Assembly: GCA_977017575.1 (NCBI GenBank)
Contig: CDRNVI010000012.1
Coordinates: 868,001 to 932,000 of the forward strand
Direction: 5' to 3'
From: Paramoeba atlantica
Lineage: Eukaryota > Discosea
DNA length: 64,000 nt
Shown: piece by piece, positions 44,976-54,352 of the stretch
How the letters are laid out: every line of letters begins with the position of its first letter
Position numbering within the stretch: position 1 is the first letter of the stretch
Notes under the pieces: model-generated
The model's database searches: none
What the model saw: the letters and a program-made list of their open reading frames with translations, nothing else
What the model was told of the DNA's origin: nothing
Made by a program: the position numbers and the translations under genes

Positions 44976-46238
44976 ATGTCGAGTTCACACTCACGTCGTG
45001 TTCAGCGGATACTACACATGGAATCCGGACAGGTTGGTGCCTCTCGAAATGATGATCTCACTCGTCACTACGCACGTCTCTTGTTAAGATTAATCTTTCC
45101 TGTAGTTATAACGATGGTAGGGGTGATCTGGTCCGTATGCTGCCTATCTGATGATCATCTCGCAGATGCTACAGCACTTCCTCTTCTTTTTGAAGAGGGT
45201 GAACACCTCTCTCATTCCACCAACGTTCGTGCGGGAACAATGAATGCGCTCATTCTCGTTGGTGTCATTGCTGCCGCCACGATTCTCATTGTTTTACTAT
45301 ACAAATGGGGTTGTAAACGTCTACTTTTCGCTTGGTTGCTTACAGGAGTCTTTTCTCTTTTGGGATTGCAAATGTGGTTATGGTTAGACCTACTCTGTGC
45401 TACCTATCGCATACCGTACGAAGCGCTAACTATGGCCTTTGTAGTCTGGAATCTAAGTCTGGTAGGAATACTTTCTATCTTTTTCGAAGGTCACCCATAC
45501 ATACGACAAGGTTACCTTATTGTTATTTCAATTATTCTGGGTTGGTTGTTGTGTAAACTGCCACAATGGACTACGTGGGCACTTCTACTATTAGTTGCCA
45601 TTTACGACATTTTAGCCGTGTGCTTACCGTACGGACCTTTGCGCCTCTTACTTCAGGAGATCGAACGCAGAGGGGAGGCGGTTCCTGGTTTGATATACGA
45701 ACCTCGTAGCGGGGTTGCCTATCAGGGCGACCTACAAGATCGTATCAATATTGAGGAAGAAAACATTGATGAGACCGTTACAAGCGGAAGCATAGTGGAT
45801 GTAACTGTGGGAGAGCAAACGTCAAACTCGTATTCAAACAATGGCTCCACTGAAGAGCTTTCTGCTTACCAACGCAATGAGGAAGTAACAATAATATCTC
45901 CAAGTGCGGAGAATTCCTCTTCAGTGTCTCAAGAAGCAACCGCTCAAGCTGCTACAAGTGGCACTTTCGAATTTCCAGCCAACTCTTTCGGACTTGGTTT
46001 AGGTGACTTCATTTTTTATTCTTTGCTTGTCGGACGTGCTGTTCGCACCTCTATGATATCTTGCATTTGTTGCATGGTGGCTACTGTAGTTGGCCTCTCA
46101 TGTACCCTACTCGGACTTATGTTCCTTAGGAAGCCTCTTCCAGCGTTACCCATTTCTGTTCTTCTAGGATGTGCATTCTATTTCTCGTCTCGTTTTCTAC
46201 TAGAGCCTAATATCCAGAAAAATATGTCTTGGCATTAA
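44976..46238 (+). CDS. PSEN: Presenilin intramembrane aspartyl protease
   Basis: This is a 420-residue multi-pass protein. The two catalytic aspartates sit in YDILAVCLPYGPLRLL (D211) and GLGLGDFIFYSLLVGRA (D344), and the PALP motif is in PLPALPISVLLG (residue ~389). About nine hydrophobic segments are visible, with a long acidic Ser/Thr-rich loop (residues ~240-325) between segments 6 and 7, where presenilin is cut to activate itself. That order (YD, loop, GLGD, PALP) separates presenilin from signal peptide peptidase by topology; SPP would have a shorter loop. It is the catalytic subunit of gamma-secretase-type complexes in ER and endosomal membranes. Start taken at the first in-frame ATG. 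Confidence 0.93.
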   Translation: MSSSHSRRVQRILHMESGQVGASRNDDLTRHYARLLLRLIFPVVITMVGVIWSVCCLSDDHLADATALPLLFEEGEHLSHSTNVRAGTMNALILVGVIAAATILIVLLYKWGCKRLLFAWLLTGVFSLLGLQMWLWLDLLCATYRIPYEALTMAFVVWNLSLVGILSIFFEGHPYIRQGYLIVISIILGWLLCKLPQWTTWALLLLVAIYDILAVCLPYGPLRLLLQEIERRGEAVPGLIYEPRSGVAYQGDLQDRINIEEENIDETVTSGSIVDVTVGEQTSNSYSNNGSTEELSAYQRNEEVTIISPSAENSSSVSQEATAQAATSGTFEFPANSFGLGLGDFIFYSLLVGRAVRTSMISCICCMVATVVGLSCTLLGLMFLRKPLPALPISVLLGCAFYFSSRFLLEPNIQKNMSWH

Positions 46239-46852
46239 TCAATGACGGTAATCCGTACTTTGGTGCTGATCTACATGTATGACGTTCGTGGTGTAACGCT
46301 CGGCAGTATACTTGTCTTCATTAGACATCTCAATTGTATCACACACGGCAGGCGAGAAAAATTGCGGCCGAACAGATTCAATTTTTCCTGAGGTGCTGCG
46401 ACCAAAATGGTAGGTGACTTGATTGCCCGTGATCGATGCAAAGCTCAATGACCTCATATTGCTCCATACATTAGAGCGAAGCGACACGAGTCCACATTGT
46501 TCGAAGATTGCACCTTGTTCGAAGACTGCAAAGGATGTTGTATGTCATCAGCTAACCTTACTTTACTTTTGTTGTTCTATTCGCAATAATTTCATAAGGT
46601 CTAATGCCCTTTTTGCATAAACGGGGGCCCGGGATAACATACCTGTAACACGATAACATACCGGGGGGGTATGTTATCGTGAACAGGGGTGGATAACATA
46701 CCCCCCCCTCTGGATTTTGGAACATCTCTACAAGACAACTTGTCGTTCTTACAACTTTATTTCTTATTACTAGAACGCTAAACATTTTCAAAAATTAGCA
46801 AAGAACATTGCTCCGGAAACTTTTCAACGAATAGCAATCGAATTCTTTCAGC
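46239..46852. other. Gap with nested inverted and direct repeats
   Basis: This is a 614-base gap. 46239-46487 is open on the minus strand for 82 codons and reads somewhat protein-like, but has no family features. At 46630-46705 there is a compact cluster of gataacata repeats with an exact hairpin. A pyrimidine-AG site (ttctttcag, 46843-46851) directly precedes the next ATG. Confidence 0.55.
46630..46705. repeat. Clustered gataacatacc repeats with 14-bp hairpin
   Basis: Arms 46649-46662 (cacgataacatacc) and 46668-46681 are perfect complements around five G. The same gataacata core occurs directly again at about 46633 and 46693, the latter followed by eight C, so the cluster has three direct and one inverted copies within 75 bases. 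C/G runs next to TA-rich words recall the MITE ends at 38483 but no full element is seen. Confidence 0.85.
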
Positions 46853-48853
46853 ATGGTCGATACGACGTCGAAAAACCTTGACGCAACCGAAGTAGATGAC
46901 ATGTCCGCACACCTCAGTGAAGCAAAAATAGACTCACGATCAAGCACAAACAACGATGCGCAGCGAAAGCAAGACACTTCCTCCTCTCGACGTCCTCCCC
47001 CCATCGCGCTTCCCACGGAATCTCACGAGACAAAGCCCTCCGATGAAGCTTCTGGAACCAAGCTCGAGCCTCGTACCCCTGTAGCGGTGGACCTTCCCAA
47101 CAGTGCCTTGCAGAACGCACTTCCGTACCTTACACTGGAGGGTCTGCTCACCGCCCGATCCGTCTCCCGCAGCCTTCTACACGCCGTGCACGGACGCTAC
47201 CTCACTATGTACAACCAGGGCGTCGTGTTCCTCCACGCCCCTGAGGGGGGTTATGCCACCTACCTAACGTCAACCGACAATGCCCACCGCTGTCTAACCT
47301 GTGGAGGCCCACGGCCGGGAACCCATGCAGAACCCGGAGCGATGAAGTATAAGAACATGGAGAGTGTCCCGGAGACCTCCGCGCATCCTAGCGATACGTC
47401 GGCTGCGAAGGAAACGGACGGCGCGTCGTGTGTCGCGTGCGCTCCTCCCGCCTCCCGGCTGTTTGTCGGTCAGCTCCGCCGTCAGCATACCGCCGGGTCG
47501 ATTTTGTGGGCCCTCGCGATGGTCGCCCCTGAGGTGGCCATCGCCCACGTCGACAACCGCACCAACCGCGACACTGGCCGCGAGAAGGGGTGTTGCTGGA
47601 TCCACATTCCCTCCCGCTTCGAGTCCACCCTCCTCGGTCTCAACCGTCGCCTCCTGTTCGACATCAACCCCCACGGCGGCTCGCTCTCCCAAGGCGAGGG
47701 GTTCTGGCGCGTCCCGGACCACTTCGCCCGGGTCTCTGACCTCGAAGGCTTTGCCCTACGCCGGGTCGAACGCGACCTCCTCCTCCCACGCCGCCCCGTC
47801 GTCATCGAACGCGCCAACGGCTCCGGTGGCCGTGACCCCACCCGTGGACCCCGTGGCGGTCTCCACAACCTCCCCTCCCTCACCCGACACACCCCTCGTG
47901 AGTGTGCCCGAGCCACCCCTCTTAGTCTCCACCCCGCAACCGCTCCCCCACCCCCACCCCCTCACCCCCCGATGCCCCCCACAGGTCTCCATCCCTCCAC
48001 CCTCCCCGGTACCATGACAACCCCGATGCCCACCACAACCCACCGGGACACAACCACCACCACGACGACTCCTCACCCTACGGCTACGACTACCCTTCCC
48101 CCCCCCGTTGCCCCCTACCCCCCGACCTGCACCCCCACCGGCCCCTCCCCCCGGGCCCCCGCCCCCCCCCTCCCGCTCTTCCGCGTCCCCTCCGGCACCT
48201 GGGTCCCCTCCCCCGACGGCACCACGCTCGTCCACGTGGCCTGCGCGTGCGCGGAGTGCCAGGCGCTCCGGGTGCTGGGGAACGAGACCCCCGCGGCGTC
48301 CCCGGTGACCCCCACGGGGGCGGGGGCGCGCTGGCCCGGGGCGGACTCCCCCGCGAGGGTGCGGTACGGGTCGGGGATCGGGGCCGTACCCCATCCCCAC
48401 CCCCCGGGGATGCGGCGGAGTCACAGCGGGGTGATGGTACACCCGTACAACCCACAGGGTATGCCGCGGGGGGAGAGTGGGGAGGTGATGATGGGGAGTT
48501 CGGCATCGCTGGAGGGGGGGGCGTTGGTGGCGGGGGTGCATACCCCGCCGTATATGGTGATTACCCCGGAGCTGGGCGAGCTCTCCGGGATGGGAGGGGG
48601 GGGGATGATGGGACACTACCCGCCTCCGATGATGATGGCCCACCCCTCGGAGGAGATGTTGGCCTCGAGTGAGAATGTGACCCCGGCGCCGGTGCTGGTG
48701 GATCCCTCGGTGCCGTACCCTGTGAGTCCGTTGCTGGCGGGGTACCACCCGGGTGGGGGGTCTCCGGTGTTTACGGCCACGAATGTGGCGTTTGGTTCTC
48801 CGCAAGGTGTGCGTCACCGGGCACGGTCCGGTACTCCGCACAACCAGGGATAG
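46853..48853 (+). CDS. F-box-like plus RRM protein, 666 aa
   Basis: The acidic, Ser-rich N-terminus (1-75) is followed by an F-box-like segment (DLPNSALQNALPYLTLEGLL, TARSVSRSLLHAV; residues ~79-112). A CxxC pair (HRCLTCGG and SCVACAPP, ~146 and ~193) could bind zinc. Then comes an RRM: RNP2 SRLFVGQLRR (~200) and RNP1-like GREKGCCWIHI (~245). After residue ~330 the protein is low complexity: Pro/Thr/His-rich, then Gly/Met-rich with a CACAECQALRVLGN patch. An SCF adaptor that selects RNA-bound targets is one reading; F-box proteins that bind mRNA are known in trypanosomes, but orthology is not established. The tail composition follows the DNA skew block. Confidence 0.65.
   Translation: MVDTTSKNLDATEVDDMSAHLSEAKIDSRSSTNNDAQRKQDTSSSRRPPPIALPTESHETKPSDEASGTKLEPRTPVAVDLPNSALQNALPYLTLEGLLTARSVSRSLLHAVHGRYLTMYNQGVVFLHAPEGGYATYLTSTDNAHRCLTCGGPRPGTHAEPGAMKYKNMESVPETSAHPSDTSAAKETDGASCVACAPPASRLFVGQLRRQHTAGSILWALAMVAPEVAIAHVDNRTNRDTGREKGCCWIHIPSRFESTLLGLNRRLLFDINPHGGSLSQGEGFWRVPDHFARVSDLEGFALRRVERDLLLPRRPVVIERANGSGGRDPTRGPRGGLHNLPSLTRHTPRECARATPLSLHPATAPPPPPPHPPMPPTGLHPSTLPGTMTTPMPTTTHRDTTTTTTTPHPTATTTLPPPVAPYPPTCTPTGPSPRAPAPPLPLFRVPSGTWVPSPDGTTLVHVACACAECQALRVLGNETPAASPVTPTGAGARWPGADSPARVRYGSGIGAVPHPHPPGMRRSHSGVMVHPYNPQGMPRGESGEVMMGSSASLEGGALVAGVHTPPYMVITPELGELSGMGGGGMMGHYPPPMMMAHPSEEMLASSENVTPAPVLVDPSVPYPVSPLLAGYHPGGGSPVFTATNVAFGSPQGVRHRARSGTPHNQG
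47400..48790. other. GC-rich block with C-to-G skew switch
   Basis: The + strand is strongly C-rich from 47560 to 48240 (for example 47941-48000 is mostly C) and G-rich from 48260 to 48780. The change occurs near 48240-48300 inside the low-complexity tail of the F-box/RRM gene. It is the longest block in the window. Confidence 0.9.
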
Positions 48854-49182
48854 AGCCAGCGCTGGTGTTTGGGTAAGTTAAATCGGTCGTATACAAAATA
48901 AGTGTGACATGCAAGGGGTACACAAGAAGTTGCGTTCATTCGAATGTCACTACTGTTTCCGAAAAGAATAGAATTGCATAACACGTATTTACGGAATAAT
49001 GTTTTAAGTGTTTCTGTGAACACTGAGAATAAGTTTAAAGCAAATGGTTTGAAGGTAGGTTTTCTGGTTGTATTAGAAAAACTTTTTTTTCTTATCACGA
49101 TGATGTAGTGGATGCGTAAAACTTTTTCTTGTTTACGAGAGTTTTCTCGTCAATTTTATTTTTGACTGATGTAAGAAAAGTG
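48854..49182. other. Intergenic gap, nothing recognised
   Basis: This is 329 AT-rich bases with T-runs near 49080-49090 and 49120; no repeat or RNA gene seen. Confidence 0.45.
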
Positions 49183-50568
49183 ATGAGGCTTTCGCCTTTC
49201 AGTTCTTTGGTCAAGACCAACGCAACTATTGGGAGGTTGAATTTTGCTTTTGACGCATTTTCTGGAATAGCAATCCCACCAAGGCCCCGTAGGAAATATG
49301 CTCCTGCAAGAAGATTTGCTTCTTGTTGTCGTGGTCATGAGCGCACGCTGTGGTTTTCCAGCAAGCGAATGTACTGGAACCCCTTTTTGTCTTCGAGTAG
49401 TCAACGTTTCAATTGGAGAAGGTATCGACCGATTTGTTGGGTTTCTGGTGCAGCGATTACAGCCCTTTTTTTGTTTGACAGTCCAGCTGCACGCCTTCAA
49501 ATAGCGCGTGAAAAGTTTCACTGTTTCATAGAGAGGTGTTCCTTATTTTTAAGAGATTTGAAATCGTTACCAGTGTCCTTGGCTAGTCGAAAATTAAGCG
49601 GAGATCAGGCAGAGTTCAACTTTGAAAGCGTGGAAGATCTGGACAGCAATGAGTCTCTGGAAGAATATATTGCTGCAATGAGCATAAAATCACCCAAGAA
49701 AGAGACTGGCAAGAAGCGACGTACTGGAAAACCGCCTCCTGGCTTCACCAATGCTTTTCAAGCTTACGCACTGGGGGATATCATTCCTCTCACTCACGAT
49801 GTCGCACTGCTTCGCTTTCTTTTTGATGACCCCGACACTGAGTTTAACCTCAGGCCTTGTAGCACACTACAAGGAAAGTTCACCACAGGTCTTCAGCTTG
49901 CCGATTTGATAACCCGGTTCTACACCCCCGTGACCCCTAACCACACAAAAGGCTATTTCGACATCATTGTCAAGCGCAAACCGAATGGAATGATGACAAA
50001 ACACTTATTCGGGCTACACGTCGGTGACCGCATGCATTTCCGTGAGGTCCCTTTCAAACTGCTGTACAAACCCAACCGGTGGAAAGAGGTTGGTCTCATT
50101 GCCGGGGGCACGGGACTCACCCCAATGCTTCAGGTCATCCGGCACGCCTTGGAGGAGTACCCCGAGGACCGTACCAAGCTGCGGCTTATCTTTTGCAACC
50201 GCACTGAGAACCACATCCTGTTAAAAGGGCTGTTGGACCGACTCGCCCGGGACCATCCCGAGCGGTTCTCTGTGGTCTACGGTGTGGACTGTCCGGTGGA
50301 TGCGGAGAGGTGGAAGGGGTTCACCGGGTACCTCACCGCCGATCTGCTCCGGGCTCACCTGCCCCCACCCTCCCCTAGCTCGCTTATTCTGGTATGTGGG
50401 CCAGACAATTTGCTGTGGCACGTTGCCGGGACCCCGACCCAGCTGATGGATACCCTCTCCGGGGGTCGCCCGGTACAGCCCATGGCCGTGGATCTTGCCA
50501 ACCTGACCAAACTTGGGGGTTTGTTGGCACAGTTGGGATACACGGATCATGACGTGTATCGGTTTTGA
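49183..50568 (+). CDS. NADH-cytochrome b5 reductase, mitochondrial form with long N-terminus
   Basis: This is a 461-residue protein from the first ATG. The basic, Arg/Ser-rich N-terminus (MRLSPFSSLVKTNATIGRLN) looks like a mitochondrial presequence, followed by one hydrophobic segment (WVSGAAITALFLF, residue ~100). The catalytic part starts near residue 180. The FAD-binding RFYTPVTPN (~244) and GYFDIIVKR, then NAD-binding GGTGLTPMLQVIRH (~308), LIFCNRTENHILLK and LVCGPD (~405) match CYB5R. It passes electrons from NADH to cytochrome b5 for lipid desaturation or heme reduction. The ~170-residue extension is longer than in animal CYB5R. The end is moderately GC-rich. Confidence 0.88.
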   Translation: MRLSPFSSLVKTNATIGRLNFAFDAFSGIAIPPRPRRKYAPARRFASCCRGHERTLWFSSKRMYWNPFLSSSSQRFNWRRYRPICWVSGAAITALFLFDSPAARLQIAREKFHCFIERCSLFLRDLKSLPVSLASRKLSGDQAEFNFESVEDLDSNESLEEYIAAMSIKSPKKETGKKRRTGKPPPGFTNAFQAYALGDIIPLTHDVALLRFLFDDPDTEFNLRPCSTLQGKFTTGLQLADLITRFYTPVTPNHTKGYFDIIVKRKPNGMMTKHLFGLHVGDRMHFREVPFKLLYKPNRWKEVGLIAGGTGLTPMLQVIRHALEEYPEDRTKLRLIFCNRTENHILLKGLLDRLARDHPERFSVVYGVDCPVDAERWKGFTGYLTADLLRAHLPPPSPSSLILVCGPDNLLWHVAGTPTQLMDTLSGGRPVQPMAVDLANLTKLGGLLAQLGYTDHDVYRF

Positions 50569-50801
50569 GGGTCTGAATTGGGATGATATTGGGTTCAAAA
50601 ATGCTTGTAGGTCTGCTCTGACGACGATAACATTGTCTTAAGCATAGTGATGTTTTTGTTATAGGGCTCCGTTCTTTTCAAAGAAATACAAAATTGTTTT
50701 TATTTACCTCAGATTAGATCACACGGAGATGTGCATTGGTACGCATCAAAATATTGCATAGTGTAACTAGGAAACATGATTTATTTCCCTACGTTGTTCA
50801 T

Positions 50802-51206
50802 ATGTTTGGTTTCCGAAGAGCATTATCTCAACAAAGAGGAAAATCGATAGATGCCACGCGCGGCGGTAAAATGAAATCTTCAACGAAGATCCCGCCATCT
50901 TCTCTTCACATGAGACATAATTCAATTAAACAGAATTTGGACCCTATGGATCATTCTTGTCCTCGGAGACCATGGACACCAGCAACCCCGGGGATCGGGA
51001 CAATTTTTGCCGGTAATGATCCATTTGATTTGCGAAAATACCGAAAAGCGATTAAACAGGGTAGAGTTCCCGCTGAATACGGTCGGGTCTCGCGACCTGG
51101 AAGTGTAGGCGCCCCTGCATCTAAGCTATATCCGCACACCACACTCCCGACTATTTTAAAACGTGATTGTTCTCCTTTTCTCGCTTACCGGCGACCTCCA
51201 AAGTAA
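50802..51206 (+). CDS. Small basic orphan, probably mitochondrial, 134 aa
   Basis: From the first ATG the protein begins MFGFRRALSQQRGKS, a mitochondrial-type presequence, and is rich in Arg, Lys and Pro throughout. Residues ~60-85 (PRRPWTPATPGIGTIFAGND) and DPFDLRKYRKAIKQGRVPAE look like a conserved core. It has no membrane segment. Its size, charge and neighbours suggest a ribosomal or assembly protein of the mitochondrion, but I cannot match it to a named one. Confidence 0.55.
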   Translation: MFGFRRALSQQRGKSIDATRGGKMKSSTKIPPSSLHMRHNSIKQNLDPMDHSCPRRPWTPATPGIGTIFAGNDPFDLRKYRKAIKQGRVPAEYGRVSRPGSVGAPASKLYPHTTLPTILKRDCSPFLAYRRPPK

Positions 51207-51443
51207 GTGCGGGGGCATGACAGTCCCTGTCCTGGCTTGTCCATGTACGAGGAATATACAACTCGGTACATAAATTCTCTCTGGTATTCATAATTATGCT
51301 GGACTTCGTACGATGCGATTTTATATATTTTACAAAACACAGATGTTATTACGTGGATTCCCCGAGATTCCCCGAGAACCCACAAAGTTGTTGATTGTCA
51401 GTATTTTTAGAATTTTTCGCAACTCTTGAACTATGTCCATGCA

Positions 51444-53135
51444 ATGTATCGGCTAACTTTCCACCGACTCACATGGATCGAACGTGTACACGCTGCCAGA
51501 GAGGAGACTGCTCGTCGATTCGGAAACATAAACTGTCTTGGGACCCCCGGTGCCATTCCCGGCTTTGACAACTTTGTAGCACAAAAGCGTGAGGAGAAAC
51601 AATATGAGGACTTTGACCAACGCGTGGAGAGAGCTTTTCAAAAAGCGTGGGGTACACACAAGCAAGAGGTATGGAACGCACATAAGCGACAGGTAAGAGA
51701 TGGAACTCTACCAAAGGGCACCTCACTGAACCAAATACGGGACTTGGAAGGCAAGCTCGAGGAGCGCAAGGAGTGGCTACGAAACGTGTGGGCACAGGTG
51801 GACTCAGATTACCGCAGTGGAGACACCGAACGTGTGACTCGAGCCATGTCTGACATAGAGAAGGCTAATGCAGGAAAGGGCAATGGCTACATGGAGTGGG
51901 CCTACCAAACAAAATACGATATGCGCTTCATGGGGAACAAAGAAAAGGACGAGCTTGTTCGCAAATTAAACTCAACGGAATTCCCGGATATCTCAGAGGA
52001 AGAGACGACACGATTTATCAACCGAAAGATGAACATGAACGAGTTGGAAAAATCTGTTACGCGCGTGTTCGGGGAAGCCGGACGACGCCACTGGGAGCTT
52101 CTGCAGCAGGAAAAAGATGATGAATACACGGAGAAAATGGACCGCGCGCTTGACATGTATGAAACATTGAGCAAGGAGGAACGCGAAGCTTTCAGTGCGC
52201 AACGAAATCGTCGTCTCCAGGCCCGGCCCTCTCGAACCGATGAGGCAAAGCAACGCCTCGCCGCTGCACTGGAACGAGAGGAGAAGAGACAGAACTTAGT
52301 AGACGCGGATCTTGCACGAGAGGCAGAGGAACGTCACGAAAAATATGTTAAGCGCCGTGAGAGTATGCTTGCCGCAGAGAAAATGCGCGTAGGTGGGGTC
52401 CCGAACCGCGAGCTGCTAAACACAATGCGTCGCCGATCCCTGGAAGAGATCCAGCAAAAACACAACTTGGCGGCACAACAGGAGCGCACGGAGTTGATGG
52501 AGAAGAAACGGGTACTGTTCGAGACGATGCGCGTGATGCAGCAAGAGGCGGAGAAGCGTAGTGTGTTGCGTGCGATGAGTCCCGGGGGGGTAGCGGCGGC
52601 ACAAAAGTACACCCCTCTCAGCGACGCGGAGAATACCTTGGAGGCCGCCAAAAGCCTTGCGCGACAAACCGTAAAGTCGAGCGCCGAGTTGGAATTTGCC
52701 ACGAAGCGTTCACTGTGGAAGTTAGTCCACAATACGAAATATGAGTCCCCCTCGGACGTGATTCACCAGGCACTCGTTGATGCGCACAAAACGTACAGCC
52801 AAGTGTATCGAAAGACCCGTGCCCACCGCCTGCGCCATAAACGTTACAAGGACATCAGCCAGGCGTACAGCGGGTTTGAGAGTCGATGCTATTCTGGGGG
52901 ATGGCGTGAGCGGGGGATCTCTACATGGGGGCTCAGTGCTTCGACGATTGCCAATTTGGATGACGATACTAATGTGACTTATGTGGAGGACAGCCGCGGA
53001 CCTCACCGCATGGATAAGAATATCCCCGGAGAGATCGATCCTCGGGAAGAAAAGCGAAGTGGTGAAGGCCCGATATTTCATGGGAAACGTTATCACAAGC
53101 TTCCTCCGTCGGATATTGGGGCCAACCTGTCATAG
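51444..53135 (+). CDS. Charged helical orphan, probable mitochondrial (ribosome) protein, 563 aa
   Basis: The start MYRLTFHRLTWIERVHAARE has presequence character. The protein is then long, Arg/Glu-rich and helical, with coiled-coil stretches (RRSLEEIQQKHNLAAQQERT) and Trp/Tyr-containing islands (GNGYMEWAYQTKYDMRFMGN, KRSLWKLVHNTKYESP). The C-terminus is polar. Large helical proteins like this are frequent lineage-specific mitoribosome subunits in kinetoplastids; the next gene (53327) and uL2m (61634) strengthen that view, but no domain proves it. A short upstream ATG at 51433 opens a tiny out-of-frame ORF ending before residue 10. Confidence 0.6.
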   Translation: MYRLTFHRLTWIERVHAAREETARRFGNINCLGTPGAIPGFDNFVAQKREEKQYEDFDQRVERAFQKAWGTHKQEVWNAHKRQVRDGTLPKGTSLNQIRDLEGKLEERKEWLRNVWAQVDSDYRSGDTERVTRAMSDIEKANAGKGNGYMEWAYQTKYDMRFMGNKEKDELVRKLNSTEFPDISEEETTRFINRKMNMNELEKSVTRVFGEAGRRHWELLQQEKDDEYTEKMDRALDMYETLSKEEREAFSAQRNRRLQARPSRTDEAKQRLAAALEREEKRQNLVDADLAREAEERHEKYVKRRESMLAAEKMRVGGVPNRELLNTMRRRSLEEIQQKHNLAAQQERTELMEKKRVLFETMRVMQQEAEKRSVLRAMSPGGVAAAQKYTPLSDAENTLEAAKSLARQTVKSSAELEFATKRSLWKLVHNTKYESPSDVIHQALVDAHKTYSQVYRKTRAHRLRHKRYKDISQAYSGFESRCYSGGWRERGISTWGLSASTIANLDDDTNVTYVEDSRGPHRMDKNIPGEIDPREEKRSGEGPIFHGKRYHKLPPSDIGANLS

Positions 53136-53270
53136 TCCTACACTTGAATTGCATCATTACTTGTGTGTCAAGGATTTCGGTAGTGTCTTTTCAGTAGCAT
53201 AGATGTTTTCTTCTCATTTAAGTTCTGTATGGTGTACAAACAACGTAAACTAGTCTCCACTATGTCATGT

Positions 53271-53325
53271 GTTCTTTTCTGTACGTTTTCTTACTCTCCT
53301 TAGTTGATTTACAGAATTGTTACAG
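53271..53325 (+). promoter_or_regulatory. Probable trans-splice acceptor fixing the start of the next gene
   Basis: A T/C-rich tract (53271-53301) is followed by CAG at 53314 and another CAG at 53325. An upstream in-frame ATG at 53267 lies before the tract, so if splicing occurs here the first usable ATG is 53327. This decides the start chosen for the next gene. Confidence 0.5.
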
Positions 53326-53326
53326 A

Positions 53327-54109
53327 ATGGGATCACTGCGCTATCGTCGTCCCTACTGGATGCTTCACCTGAAAAACGTGAAGTACTGGAGAGTATACGC
53401 CAAAACAGGGGCAGGATATCAACGCACAGAGATGCTCTATCAGGCCTGGCTAGGAGGCATTGACCGGCCCTATGCCCGACCCCGATGCACGCATCGCACT
53501 CCTACGTGGCTTACGCGCAAGCGCTTCGCCCTCGAGAAACCCCACTTGACTCCCGATACGGTTGTCGAGCGCCTTTTTCTTGAGTTTCACCAGAAATATT
53601 TTGCGTATAGAGGAACACTAAGACCAGTCGTGGAGGATGTTCATAACATGTTTGAGCTTGTAGAGCGTCCGTTGGACATGAGCTATGCATGCCGAACGCT
53701 GTCTCACCTTCACAATGACTTCCTTGTTGTACTTACCTCAGAAACATTTGCTCTGTTCTTACATGCTGCTATGAAGGTGGACCGACGGGATCTCATTACT
53801 TTTGCGATCCAGAATGCTGAAAAGCTTGGATTTGTGTCGATCGACTCCAAATCTCGAGCCTTTGCCGAGGGAAAAAGTTCGTGGTATAAAATCGAAGACG
53901 GGCAATATCTTCCTCTTGAAGGCAATGAAAAATTGAACTCACCGGAGCTGGTCAAGGAACGTAGAGATGAAGAGTCCGAACTTTTGCGCCAGTTGGACCA
54001 AAAGAAGCATATTTCGAACATAGAAAATACACGCTCTCCTGAGGAAGAGCTTGCTCAATTAGAGAAAGAGCTTGCCGAAGCAGAGTCTGTAGGAAACGAA
54101 GAGAGATAG
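53327..54109 (+). CDS. Orphan basic protein, probable mitochondrial ribosome component, 260 aa
   Basis: The protein starts MGSLRYRRPYWMLHLKNVKY and has an Arg/Tyr/Trp-rich N-terminal part typical of rRNA-binding proteins, then a helical domain (DTVVERLFLEFHQKYFAYRG, LDMSYACRTLSHLHNDFLVV, FALFLHAAMKVDRRD) and a Glu-rich coiled-coil tail (EEELAQLEKELAEAESVG). No named family is recognised. The lack of a classical presequence may mean an internal signal. A mitochondrial ribosomal role is inferred from composition and neighbours (51444 before, a mitochondrial carrier after). Confidence 0.55.
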   Translation: MGSLRYRRPYWMLHLKNVKYWRVYAKTGAGYQRTEMLYQAWLGGIDRPYARPRCTHRTPTWLTRKRFALEKPHLTPDTVVERLFLEFHQKYFAYRGTLRPVVEDVHNMFELVERPLDMSYACRTLSHLHNDFLVVLTSETFALFLHAAMKVDRRDLITFAIQNAEKLGFVSIDSKSRAFAEGKSSWYKIEDGQYLPLEGNEKLNSPELVKERRDEESELLRQLDQKKHISNIENTRSPEEELAQLEKELAEAESVGNEER

Positions 54110-54150
54110 TAACGAAACAACAATTTCTTTCTTATTTCCCGTAGGTGAAT

Positions 54151-54175
54151 TTTCTTACTTTTTTCTTACTTGTAG
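54151..54175 (+). promoter_or_regulatory. Probable trans-splice acceptor for the carrier gene
   Basis: Two T/C-rich runs end in TTGTAG at 54175, giving a leader of about 177 bases before the ATG at 54353. Confidence 0.4.
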
Positions 54176-54352
54176 CTAGTATTCATTATTAGAGGCACTA
54201 GTGTAGCACGTCAACCCATTTTGCGAAGTTTCTTAGGATTAGCATTTTACATTTCAAAGTTTCAAATTTTTGTATAGATCTTTGTCCTTATTTTCTTGAA
54301 TAGACAGGTGTTTTTTTGCACTAACCAGATACACGTGTAAACAAGCATACCC

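Noticed and set aside
46239-46487. 82-codon minus-strand frame after presenilin
   Set aside because: It looks somewhat protein-like but matches no family I know and would be the only minus-strand gene; not enough to call.
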